Of a stretch of 64,000 nucleotides of DNA, positions 1-6,589 are shown piece after piece (the first letter of the stretch is position 1; the number at the start of each line of letters is the position of its first letter). Where the stretch lies: NCBI RefSeq assembly GCF_000720765.1, contig NZ_JODC01000013.1, positions 62,001 to 126,000 of the forward strand. The letters run 5' to 3'. Under the pieces are notes generated by a model. It had not been told where the DNA came from and ran no database searches. It saw nothing but the letters and a program-made list of their open reading frames with translations. Origin of the DNA: Streptomyces sp. NRRL S-646. Lineage in GTDB: Bacteria; Actinomycetota; Actinomycetes; Streptomycetales; Streptomycetaceae. Position numbers and translations under genes: made by a program.

Positions 1-2
1 TG

Positions 3-203
3 GAGCTGTATCGCGGGCTTTCCGTCAAGTGGGAGTGGCCGGTGTTCAGCGTGCCTCTGCGCTCCGGTCTCACGATCCACGTCGTCTACCGCAACATCGA
101 GGGCGACCGCGGGGTGGACTACCTGACTAGTAGAGACAGTTGTAACTCAGTCGGAGGCGGGGGGTGTCCTGCGAGATGGACACCTCGCAGGGCTCAAGCG
201 TGA
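3..203 (+). CDS. C-terminal part of a conserved hypothetical protein, start outside window, end probably broken
   Basis: An open frame enters from the left edge and runs 66 codons to a TGA at 201-203. The first 41 residues look like real protein (KWEWPVFSVPLRSG, then HVVYRN). I associate this with a conserved Streptomyces hypothetical whose sequence would continue past VDYL. After about position 125 the composition changes to a G/R/C-rich tail that looks like unselected read-through. My inference is that the gene was truncated by a small rearrangement near 125. Function is unknown. Bases 204-274 hold nothing I recognise. Confidence 0.4.
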   Translation, partial: ELYRGLSVKWEWPVFSVPLRSGLTIHVVYRNIEGDRGVDYLTSRDSCNSVGGGGCPARWTPRRAQA

Positions 204-274
204 GAGCGCTCCGCCTGCCTTGATGCGACCGTCGCGCAACTAATCCCTTGCCTCGTCTGAGGCCGATGTCTTGG

Positions 275-796
275 TCATACGAGGGGGCAGGGCTGGTTGG
301 GCGTCGAGTGGTTCGGGGAACAGGTCACCACGGCCAAGTGCAGGTACGAGGGGCGTTCGAGGTAGAAGCCGTACGACACGTCGGCTCCCGTATGGAGTTG
401 TTCAGCGGCTGATCCGACGAGCATGGCGAGCCGAGCAGTGTTTCGGTCCTGCGCGGAGGCGAACCGATGCGCGTGGTCGGCGAGCTGCTGCCCGATCCAG
501 GCCGCCGCGTCCTTGGCCTCGTCCCAGGTGCCGCGAACCAACGAGCGTGGCTTGATCAGCCAGTACGCCGTCTCCAGTGGTGGCAGATCGACGGTTGGGA
601 ACTCCGCGGCCACTTCCCGGTAGCGCTGGATCAGTTCCGGCTTGCTTCCGGCCGGGGGCGGGTCTGGATGCGGGGGCCGTCGTAGGGCCTCCTGGTCGTA
701 GCGTTCTTTCGCCCCGGTCCACAGATAGCCGTGATGGTGCACCAGTTGTTCCCATTGAGAGTGTTGGGAGTTGGAGGGGGAGGAAGTCGGCCCCAC
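275..796 (-). CDS. conserved hypothetical protein, last gene of a leftward regulatory cassette
   Basis: A 173-aa frame with good actinomycete codon bias. I recognise no named domain. The middle is a mixed helical region (ELIQRYREVAAEF, then GTWDEAKDAAAWIGQQLADH) and there is no signal peptide or membrane segment. It lies 43 bp downstream of the DUF397 gene on the same strand, so it is probably the distal gene of the cassette reading left from about 3143. The GTG at 796 has no convincing ribosome-binding site; an in-frame GTG at 742 is an alternative start. Role unknown. Confidence 0.55.
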   Translation of the reverse strand: MGPTSSPSNSQHSQWEQLVHHHGYLWTGAKERYDQEALRRPPHPDPPPAGSKPELIQRYREVAAEFPTVDLPPLETAYWLIKPRSLVRGTWDEAKDAAAWIGQQLADHAHRFASAQDRNTARLAMLVGSAAEQLHTGADVSYGFYLERPSYLHLAVVTCSPNHSTPNQPCPLV

Positions 797-839
797 CCGT
801 TGGTGAAAGGAGGGGAGGGGCCGACCGGAGGGGCGAGGG

Positions 840-1064
840 TCAGGCGGACGCGCCGAACCGGGCCGGGTCGATGCCGGCCGCGTCTAGCTCCGCCGTGGTG
901 AACCGCAGCGGTGGTGCGTCCGGCCGCTTGCTGTCACCGAGGGCCCAGGCGTCCTCGCCGATCCGGGCGAGGGCCACGCATCCCTCGGTGCAGGGGCCGC
1001 CGCACGCCTTCACGAAGGAGGCCCCGCTGATGTCGAGCGCGTACAGATCACTTCCGTCCAGCAT
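840..1064 (-). CDS. DUF397 family small protein
   Basis: A 74-aa acidic protein with DUF397 hallmarks: a Cys-containing centre (CTEGCVALARI) followed by the RDSK-like element LGDSKRPDAPPLRFT near residues 41-55. DUF397 proteins usually accompany XRE/DUF5753 regulators (the AbaA/WhiJ-type small partners) and are thought to modulate them. The ATG at 1064 is chosen because a clear GGAAGG lies just upstream of it, while the longer GTG at 1118 lacks one. It sits downstream of the XRE gene and two tiny genes, suggesting one transcript. Confidence 0.75.
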   Translation of the reverse strand: MLDGSDLYALDISGASFVKACGGPCTEGCVALARIGEDAWALGDSKRPDAPPLRFTTAELDAAGIDPARFGASA

Positions 1065-1159
1065 CACTGCACCTTCCTGTTCAACTGATCGCGGCCATGA
1101 CTGACCGCCGCCGCCCACGGGGACGGGAGTTCACGGGGAGAGCTGAGGGGGGGGTTCCC

Positions 1160-1357
1160 TCAGGCGCCGGCACCCTTACTGCGTTCCGCGCAGCGTCGGC
1201 ATTGGCAAGGTGGCCATGCGGTCGTGGACAGGGGCGGCAGATCATCCGTGGGAAACACAGCTCGTTCGGGAGCCCAGGTTCTCCCGGAGTCATGAGAAAC
1301 CCGCATGGTCATCAAGGGGTGGTCGGCAAAGAGGCTCGAATCCGTTTTCCGGCTCAC
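1160..1357 (-). CDS. 65-aa protein with a CxCxxC motif
   Basis: A small protein with a short basic N-terminus, a central SHDSGRTWAPERAVFPTDD stretch and a C-terminal PPCQCRRC motif that could bind a metal. From memory, similar tiny proteins accompany XRE/DUF397 loci in streptomycetes. The GTG start at 1357 is supported by a 4-nt GTGA overlap with the stop of the upstream gene (1354-1572), implying translational coupling. In-frame ATGs at 1312 and 1306 are alternatives. Function unknown; a structural or DNA-binding zinc site is only a guess. Confidence 0.6.
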   Translation of the reverse strand: MSRKTDSSLFADHPLMTMRVSHDSGRTWAPERAVFPTDDLPPLSTTAWPPCQCRRCAERSKGAGA

Positions 1358-1572
1358 GACGCGTGTGCCTCTGCCTGGTGCTTGCGCATCCTCACGTTGG
1401 CGTCGGATGCGGCGCTGTAGTCTGCTGTGGAGCGGGCGTTGTCGCGGGCCACCGATAGGGACAGGCAGTCAACGCAACCAGGCTTTGGCGACGGCTCACA
1501 CAGCCGTTCCGACAGGCGCGCCCCGACAGCGGTCGAGATTTGTGAACCGGAAGTTCTGTCTTCGCTCTCCAT
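1354..1572 (-). CDS. 72-aa small conserved protein with a CxxC motif
   Basis: The C-terminal half (PGCVDCLSLSVARDNARS, then DYSAASDANVRMRKHQ) resembles small Streptomyces proteins with a CxxC pair followed by a polar helix, found near XRE regulators. It starts 32 bp after the XRE stop and overlaps the next gene by GTGA, so it is an internal operon member. The ribosome-binding site before the ATG at 1572 is weak, so a later start is possible. No catalytic motif is visible; the CxxC might bind a metal (inference). Confidence 0.55.
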   Translation of the reverse strand: MESEDRTSGSQISTAVGARLSERLCEPSPKPGCVDCLSLSVARDNARSTADYSAASDANVRMRKHQAEAHAS

Positions 1573-1604
1573 GGCGCCATCTTCGGCGGGCTATGGATGC
1601 GGTT

Positions 1605-2435
1605 CTAGCCTGTTTCCTGTTCCCGCAAAAGGTCGTCGCGGATGCCCTCGATCAAGCTCCGCATTCCTTCACCAGACAGTGCCACCCGTTCAAATCCCTC
1701 GAATTTGTCGATGTACAGAGCGACATCTCGAGGATCGGTCACAGCCAACTCCGCATGGACGGTTTCCACCGTCACCATGCGGTCGTCCTTGATGGAGAAA
1801 GAGTGGCTGGGGAAGTCCGTCTGTCGCGCCGACAACGGCACGATCCGGAGGTCAACACTCGGAAGCCGGGATACGGAGATGAGCTTGTCGAGCTGCCCGG
1901 CCATCACCAGAGGCGATAGGACTCGCCAGCGCAGGACCGGTTCGGTCACGATGAAGCGAAGCTGCCGCCCGGGCTCATAGAGAATCCTCTGTCTGGCCAG
2001 CCTTGCCCCCACGGCACGTGCGAGCTGTTCGTCGCCGAGCTGCCTGCGTCCAAGGACCGCTTGTACGTACTCCGGTGTCTGCAACAGGCCTGGAATGAGA
2101 GCGGGTTGAAAGAGCCGCAGCAGAGTCGTCCTGGCCTCGATCGCCTTAATCTGCTGCTGCTTCCGGTGGTACCCGAGCCGCCGGTACAGGCGCCATGCCG
2201 TGGCTTCGGTCGCCGCTGCCCGAGCGACCGACATGTACTCGGCTTTGACGTCTTCGGAGACACCTATGGCGGTGAGGAGGTGCTCCATGTCCACGACGCT
2301 TGGCATGACGCTGCCGTTCTCAATCTTGGACAGCTTCGAAGCGGACATGGCCGCGCCACGGGCGACTGCTTTGGCTTCCTTCCCGGATGCCTGCCGCAGC
2401 GCCCGCAGCGCGGACCCCAGCTCAGCTCTGTTCAC
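1605..2435 (-). CDS. XRE-family regulator with DUF5753 domain
   Basis: A 276-aa cytoplasmic DNA-binding protein. Residues about 2-60 form a Cro/C1-type helix-turn-helix (MSASKLSKIENGSVMPS). Residues about 95-270 are the DUF5753 ligand or partner domain with the signature PGLLQTPEYVQAVL. The GTG at 2435 overlaps the DUF6879 stop by GTGA and is preferred over the ATG at 2456, which would overlap it by 25 nt without a ribosome-binding site. It is co-directional with DUF6879 upstream and tiny genes plus DUF397 downstream. Likely role: WhiJ-like transcriptional control of this cassette or of developmental genes (inference from family). Confidence 0.85.
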   Translation of the reverse strand: MNRAELGSALRALRQASGKEAKAVARGAAMSASKLSKIENGSVMPSVVDMEHLLTAIGVSEDVKAEYMSVARAAATEATAWRLYRRLGYHRKQQQIKAIEARTTLLRLFQPALIPGLLQTPEYVQAVLGRRQLGDEQLARAVGARLARQRILYEPGRQLRFIVTEPVLRWRVLSPLVMAGQLDKLISVSRLPSVDLRIVPLSARQTDFPSHSFSIKDDRMVTVETVHAELAVTDPRDVALYIDKFEGFERVALSGEGMRSLIEGIRDDLLREQETG

Positions 2436-2965
2436 TCCCCGTGCTCTGTCCACCATTCCGTGAAGGGCACAGCCTGCGCGAGTGCCGTGTCGCGGTAATC
2501 CCGGAATGTGGGCAGCCGGTCGTCTTCCTCCAGGAGTTCACTCCCGAGGTACTTTCCATCCTCGTCGTATGCCATGACACCTGCTACCCGGTCGTCGAAC
2601 AGCCAGAAGTCGGGTGCATCCGGGAGCGGGTTTTCCTGCTCAGTGGTGTCGAGGATGAAGAACTCCTCGCCAGCGGTCATGTTCCGGCGATATCCCCACG
2701 ACAGTTCAAACCGGAGGTAATCCGTCAGCGGTCGGGACAGGACATGCACGCGGTACACGCGCTTGCCGACCGCGGTGGCGTTTCCCACCGTCGTCAGCCA
2801 TGCGGATGTCTTGTACGACTCAGGCTGCTCCTCTCCCGCCAGGAACGCCTGATAGGCGTCGACCCCGCCCGACTGGCTGTAGTCGTCCAGCGTCTCCAGC
2901 CGGAAGGCTTCCCGCTCGAACACGGTGAACCAGTCCCCGAGGGAGCGGCTAGATGAGATTGCCAC
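2432..2965 (-). CDS. DUF6879 family protein
   Basis: A 177-aa soluble protein. FEREAFRLETLDDY near the N-terminus, FLAGEE, and the later RFELSWGYRRNMTAGEEFFI and FWLFDD elements match the DUF6879 family as I know it, which occurs next to XRE/DUF397 genes in actinomycetes. GTG at 2965 has a good GGAAGG upstream and overlaps the end of the 64-aa gene by 17 nt; its TGA overlaps the XRE GTG. The tight coupling suggests the three products are made together. Biochemical function unknown. Confidence 0.7.
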   Translation of the reverse strand: MAISSSRSLGDWFTVFEREAFRLETLDDYSQSGGVDAYQAFLAGEEQPESYKTSAWLTTVGNATAVGKRVYRVHVLSRPLTDYLRFELSWGYRRNMTAGEEFFILDTTEQENPLPDAPDFWLFDDRVAGVMAYDEDGKYLGSELLEEDDRLPTFRDYRDTALAQAVPFTEWWTEHGE

Positions 2966-3143
2966 GGACAGCCTTCCGGATCAGCTCGACGGGGATTTCG
3001 ACGAGGGCCTCGTGCTCCGGGACCTCTCTGTTGTGGTCCGTCAGAATGCCTCCCTGCACGACGAGAGTCCCGCGGTCGGTGGCGTACAGCGTCGGGCACT
3101 CACCCTCATCGCACTCACCCACCAGCCGTGTCAGCTCCACCAC
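2949..3143 (-). CDS. 64-aa small protein, first gene of the cassette
   Basis: A compact protein with a CDEGECPTLYATDRGTLVVQG core followed by a helical tail. It starts at GTG 3143 behind a strong GAGGAG. It precedes and overlaps DUF6879, an arrangement I recall from other streptomycetes. The two Cys residues (CxxxxC) might bind a metal, but there is no further support. As the promoter-proximal gene it should define the operon start; the 147-bp gap 3144-3290 probably carries the promoter, though I could not single out a box. Confidence 0.65.
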   Translation of the reverse strand: MVELTRLVGECDEGECPTLYATDRGTLVVQGGILTDHNREVPEHEALVEIPVELIRKAVRGNLI

Positions 3144-3290
3144 TGCGCACTCCTCGTGTCCGTGGGCCAGTTACTACGTCTGATCGTCCCGATCCCGTGG
3201 GAGAGCCTGCAAGGGGCCTTGGTTTCCGTTACTGGAAACCGTCAACATTCCTTGTTTCCGGAGAAGGCGGTTGAGGCGGCAGGAAGCCGC

Positions 3291-3473
3291 TCAGTGGCTC
3301 GCCTTCGCCGTGTGCGAGAGGAAGTTCGCCCAGGCGGTGGGCCGGAGGGCGAGGTGGGGGCCGGTGGGGGTCTTGGAGTCGCGGATATGGACGGCGGTCG
3401 GGGTCGTGGCTATCTCCACGCAGGCCGAACCTTCTTCGCTGTAGGTCGACTTCTGCCAGGTCAGTTCGGTCAC
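3291..3473 (-). CDS. DUF397 family small acidic protein, partner of the adjacent WhiJ-like regulator
   Basis: A 60-aa protein that opens with LTWQKSTYSEEGSACVEI and then HIRDSKTPTGPHL, the full DUF397 pattern (W-x-K-S-x-Y-S, C-V-E, R-D-S-K). GTG 3473 follows a GAGAGG and lies 10 bp downstream of the XRE stop, so both are one transcript. In the AbaA/WhiJ system the small acidic protein is thought to act with the helix-turn-helix partner; a modulating role is inferred here. Confidence 0.85.
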   Translation of the reverse strand: MTELTWQKSTYSEEGSACVEIATTPTAVHIRDSKTPTGPHLALRPTAWANFLSHTAKASH

Positions 3474-3483
3474 GGTTCGCCTC

Positions 3484-4335
3484 TCAGATGTCTTGGGTGA
3501 TGCGGTGGATGACGTCACGCGAGGGGGCGGGCTTCAGGGCGACGGCCTCCATGCGGTCCAGGACGAGTCGGTACTTCTCGAGTTGTCCCGCCGCGTCGAC
3601 GAGTTCGCTGCCGTGTGCGGTGTCCACTTCGACGGTGTCGAGGGCGGGCACCGGGCCGTGGAAGTAGTCGATGGCGTGGCCGGTCGTGGGGAACGAGGTG
3701 CCGTCGAAGGGAATCACGCGGAGGCTGATGGTGGGGTGCTGGCTCATCTCGGTGAGGTGGAGCAGCTGGGCCCTGGCCACATCGCGACCGCCGAACTGCA
3801 TCCGCAGGGCGGCCTCGTGGACGATCGCCGTGTACGGCGGCGGCTTCTCGCGATGAAGGATGCCCTGACGCTTGATGCGGTGGGAGATGCGGTACTCGAT
3901 CTCGTGCGGGCGCAGGGTCGGAACGGCTTCGCGGAACAGCGCGCGGGCGAGTTCCGGAGTCTGGAGCAGACCGGGAATGTTGATGACCTGGGTCACGCGC
4001 AGCGCTGTGGCGTGGTGTTCCATCTCGGCCAGGTCGAGGAGACGGGGCGGCAGGGTGTCGCGGTACTCCTCCCACCAGCCACGTGTACGGTCCGCGGCCA
4101 TGGCGGCGAGGGCATCGACCAGGGGCTGGTCCGTGCAGCCGTAGATCTGGGCGAGCGTGTGCACGCGGTCCGCGCTGATGCCGAAGCGGTTTGCCTCGAT
4201 GTTGCTGATCTGGGCCTGAGTCGTACCCAGGGATCTGGCGGCCTCGGCGGCGGTCATACCGGCACGCTCCCGTAGCCGGCGCAGTTCCACCCCGATGCGG
4301 AGACGGCGGGCCGTGGGGACGGGCCTCGGTGCCAT
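3484..4335 (-). CDS. WhiJ-like XRE regulator with DUF5753 domain
   Basis: 283 aa. An XRE helix-turn-helix lies at about residues 15-75 (AARSLGTTQAQISNIEANRF). DUF5753 follows with PGLLQTPELARALF and the conserved RGWWEEYRDTLP before it. The ATG at 4335 is chosen because GGAGTGAGG precedes it; upstream ATG and longer frames lack this. It is transcribed away from the RsbW-like gene at 4572 and the intergenic region holds a perfect 15-bp inverted repeat, a natural operator. Regulator, small acidic partner and ATP-binding protein form the standard Streptomyces triad. Confidence 0.9.
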   Translation of the reverse strand: MAPRPVPTARRLRIGVELRRLRERAGMTAAEAARSLGTTQAQISNIEANRFGISADRVHTLAQIYGCTDQPLVDALAAMAADRTRGWWEEYRDTLPPRLLDLAEMEHHATALRVTQVINIPGLLQTPELARALFREAVPTLRPHEIEYRISHRIKRQGILHREKPPPYTAIVHEAALRMQFGGRDVARAQLLHLTEMSQHPTISLRVIPFDGTSFPTTGHAIDYFHGPVPALDTVEVDTAHGSELVDAAGQLEKYRLVLDRMEAVALKPAPSRDVIHRITQDI

Positions 4336-4389
4336 GGCCTCACTCCGTTTCATACACCTGGCGTAGTGGTCACCCACACGAAGGGAGAT

Positions 4390-4427
4390 TGCTGAAGGTT
4401 TTGCCGAATTGAGCAAAACCTTCAGCA
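4390..4427. promoter_or_regulatory. perfect 15-bp inverted repeat, candidate operator
   Basis: Left arm TGCTGAAGGTTTTGC (4390-4404) and right arm GCAAAACCTTCAGCA (4413-4427) are exact reverse complements around an 8-nt spacer. The element lies between the divergent WhiJ-like gene (start 4335) and ATP-binding gene (start 4572) and is A/T-richer than its surroundings. Size, perfection and position suggest the binding site of the dimeric XRE regulator. A transcript hairpin is possible but less likely so far from either gene end. Confidence 0.7.
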
Positions 4428-4571
4428 CTTGCACTCTACGGTCAAACCCAAGCCGCTCAACACCCGGCCGACAAGCCGGAAGCGCACCGCGCCACCCTGC
4501 CCACGCGCGGCACTGCCACCGCCCGTCCGGGGCGTCGAGCGAACCAAGTCCCTCCACCGTAGGAGCCGTTC

Positions 4572-5015
4572 ATGGTCACCGTAGCCCCGTCCGACACCTG
4601 GGCCTACGCCCTCCGCCTGCCCCACGACCCCCGCGCGGCACGGGTCGCACGTATGACCGTACGGTCGGTGCTCGACAGCCACGGCAGGCCCGAAGTCCTC
4701 GGCGCCGTCGAGCTGTTGATCTCCGAATTGGTGACGAACGCCTACCGGCACACCAACGGCCCCGCATCCCTCCGCCTGACCGCGCTCGCCGACGGTCGTC
4801 TGCGCGTCGGCGTCTGGGACAGCCATCCCCGCATTCCCGCACCCTTCGGGGAGCCGCCTCACAACCACGTCCCACCCGCGCCGCTGGATGCCGACGGGGG
4901 GCGCGGCCTGCGCCTCGTACAGGAATACGCCGACTGCTGGGGTGGGGTGTCCCTTGGCGACGGCCCGCTCGACCGCCGTGCCGGGAAGCTGTTGTGGTTC
5001 GAGGTGAATGGGTGA
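4572..5015 (+). CDS. RsbW-like ATP-binding protein (HATPase_c)
   Basis: A 147-aa protein of the anti-sigma/ATP-binding class that accompanies WhiJ-like genes. The N-box is LLISELVTNAYRHT (about residues 46-59), the G1 region is LRVGVWDSHP, and the glycine-rich lid is DADGGRGLRLVQEYAD (about 104-119). No membrane segment or kinase DHp domain is present. These proteins bind ATP and may sequester a sigma factor or the neighbouring regulator; the actual partner is unknown. It is divergent from the XRE gene across the 15-bp dyad and is followed by a strong terminator at 5071-5104. Confidence 0.85.
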   Translation: MVTVAPSDTWAYALRLPHDPRAARVARMTVRSVLDSHGRPEVLGAVELLISELVTNAYRHTNGPASLRLTALADGRLRVGVWDSHPRIPAPFGEPPHNHVPPAPLDADGGRGLRLVQEYADCWGGVSLGDGPLDRRAGKLLWFEVNG

Positions 5016-5070
5016 GCCCCTCGGTCCAGGGGCCAGTCCTCGCCCAGCCTCGCCCAGTGAGTCACTGACG

Positions 5071-5104
5071 GCCCCTGACCTGCTCCTCTATGCAGGTCAG
5101 GGGC
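5071..5104. terminator. intrinsic terminator hairpin
   Basis: Perfect 13-bp arms GCCCCTGACCTGC (5071-5083) and GCAGGTCAGGGGC (5092-5104) with an 8-nt loop, 55 bp after the ATP-binding gene stop. There is no long U-tract, as is usual in Streptomyces. Confidence 0.8.
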
Positions 5105-5238
5105 TGTCTCTGGACGAGAACCCTCTGAAGTTCCTCAACTCTGCTTTGACCGCCGAGAGCGCCGGGCATCCCCCGTTCACGCAAGAAGCGAGGCACCCAC
5201 GGGGGGCTGCTTCGGGGGAAAGAAAGGACGGTGGCGCC

Positions 5239-5553
5239 ATGGTTACCGGCTTCATCGTGGTGGCGGTCGTGATCGCGTTCGTGGCGATCGTCGCGAAGGC
5301 GGCGGGCAAGGGCGGGGCGAAGTCGTTCGGCGGGGGGAGCCGGAGCGGCTCGTACAGCGGCGACCGCAGCAGTGGGAGCAGCAGCTGGTGGGCCGGGGAT
5401 GGTGGCTCGTCGGGTGGGCACCACTCCGGAGGTCATCACTCCGGGGGGCACCACTCCTGCGGTGGCGGTCACTCCTCCTGTGGTGGCGGGTCGTCCTGCG
5501 GGGGCGGGTCGTCCTGCGGGGGTGGCGGTGGATGCGGTGGGGGAGGCAGCTGA
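5239..5553 (+). CDS. 104-aa membrane miniprotein with Gly/Ser/His/Cys-rich tail
   Basis: Residues about 3-22 form one hydrophobic segment (TGFIVVAVVIAFVAIVA). The rest is low complexity: a Gly/Ser/Arg stretch with WW, three GGHHS units, then repeated SSCGGG units ending in all-Gly/Cys. The tail resembles the Cys/Gly-rich end of actinobacterial TIGR04222-type membrane proteins but stands alone here. The His and Cys clusters could bind Zn, Ni or Cu (inference). ATG 5239 follows AAAGGA. A terminator lies 55 bp downstream. Internal repeats make replication-slippage length variation likely. Confidence 0.75.
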   Translation: MVTGFIVVAVVIAFVAIVAKAAGKGGAKSFGGGSRSGSYSGDRSSGSSSWWAGDGGSSGGHHSGGHHSGGHHSCGGGHSSCGGGSSCGGGSSCGGGGGCGGGGS

Positions 5554-5608
5554 CACGGGGCAGCTGAACTCATCCAGGGGGAACCGCATATCCGCCTGTC
5601 ACGCCCGT

Positions 5609-5646
5609 CGAGCACCCGCCGGAGGCCATGTCCCGGCGGGTGCTCG
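5609..5646. terminator. intrinsic terminator hairpin
   Basis: 14-bp perfect arms (5609-5622 CGAGCACCCGCCGG and 5633-5646) around a 10-nt loop, downstream of the Gly/Cys-rich gene. The following 300 bp (5647-5953) contain two copies of the palindrome GGCGTACGCC (5655-5664, 5676-5685) and presumably the promoter for the DUF2617 gene; I found nothing more specific. Confidence 0.75.
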
Positions 5647-5953
5647 TGCGCTCCGGCGTACGCCTCGGCCGCCGTGGCGTACGCCGTGGTTGAACAGTTG
5701 AGCAGTGGAGCCCTCTGAGGGATGGAAACCCGACGAAGTTGGGTAAAAACGCTGTGACGGCGTCACCGTTCATGATTCCCTCTAAAACACCGGTGCGGCC
5801 CTCGGACGTCCTGCTGAGACCTTCCTGACCTCCTGACATCCCGACTGGGCCACCGGGCCGTCCGGGCCGATCCCCCGGCGTCGCCCGGGTGTGCCGGACC
5901 CCCCACACCTTCCTCCCCCTTACTTTCTTTGTGTGCCAGCGGAGAGCCGACCC

Positions 5954-6490
5954 ATGCTCACGACCCTGAACACCTCATACACCGACACGCGCGCGGCCGA
6001 CCTCGCCTGGGCTCTTGGGCGCGAGCCGCTTCCCGCCCTGGCCACGCTCGACCTCGAACTGGCCGGGGCCAAGCTCCAGTTGAGACTCCTGGGCGCGTCC
6101 CACCAGGTGCTCCTGGAGGAACAGCGAGGCAGTTGTTCGGAGACGGTGGCGTGCATGCCGGGCAGCAGCACACCGCTGCCGCTGGGCGTCGCCAAGCGGA
6201 TGGGCGACTGGGAGTACGAGTTCGCGGCCCGGGTGGAGTTCCTGTCACCCGGCTCGTTCGCGGGGCGCGCGCAGGAGTTGCTCGCGCTGGTCTCCGACCA
6301 TCCGCACGGCCTGGCGGGTGTCTTCCCCGGCAGCCCGCACGCCTTCACCGCGCTGCTGGCCCAGTGGCGCGAGGGCCAGGTCCACTGGCGGACCTGGCAC
6401 GCGTACCCGCAGGACGGGCAGTTGGTGGCGACGCGGACGCGGGTGGGAGCGCGGGTTCCCGCCCCGCAGGTCAGTCCGATGGGTGCCTGA
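5954..6490 (+). CDS. DUF2617 family protein
   Basis: 178 aa, soluble. N-terminal YTDTRAADLAWALG, the central region with CSETVACMP, and LPLGVAKRMGDWEYEFAARV match DUF2617 as I know it. The family is usually found immediately upstream of a membrane-linked polyamine aminopropyltransferase in Streptomyces, as here (100 bp gap). It probably assists or is co-regulated with that enzyme, but no activity is known. ATG 5954 with GGAGAG upstream is preferred over the longer GTG-initiated frame from 5891. Confidence 0.8.
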   Translation: MLTTLNTSYTDTRAADLAWALGREPLPALATLDLELAGAKLQLRLLGASHQVLLEEQRGSCSETVACMPGSSTPLPLGVAKRMGDWEYEFAARVEFLSPGSFAGRAQELLALVSDHPHGLAGVFPGSPHAFTALLAQWREGQVHWRTWHAYPQDGQLVATRTRVGARVPAPQVSPMGA

Positions 6491-6576
6491 CCCGAACACG
6501 CGGTCTCAAACGCGCGGTGTACGAACTGCCCGCAGTTCCACACGTGTGGGTGACGAAGCGTGAACTTGCAGTGACG

Positions 6577-6582
6577 TAACGT
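6577..6582 (+). promoter_or_regulatory. -10 element of a probable leaderless promoter (aminopropyltransferase)
   Basis: TAACGT sits 7 nt before the GTG at 6590, the TANNNT-then-start spacing typical of leaderless actinomycete mRNAs. No Shine-Dalgarno is present. Confidence 0.5.
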
Positions 6583-6589
6583 CGCAGTC

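Noticed and set aside
2961..3143. 64-aa gene and DUF6879 as a toxin-antitoxin pair
   Set aside because: Order and overlap fit, but no toxin fold or antitoxin DNA-binding domain is visible, so there is no support beyond size.
5391..5550. Repeat array in the Gly/His/Cys gene as a CRISPR or minisatellite
   Set aside because: Units are short, in frame and without unique spacers; they encode the low-complexity protein tail.
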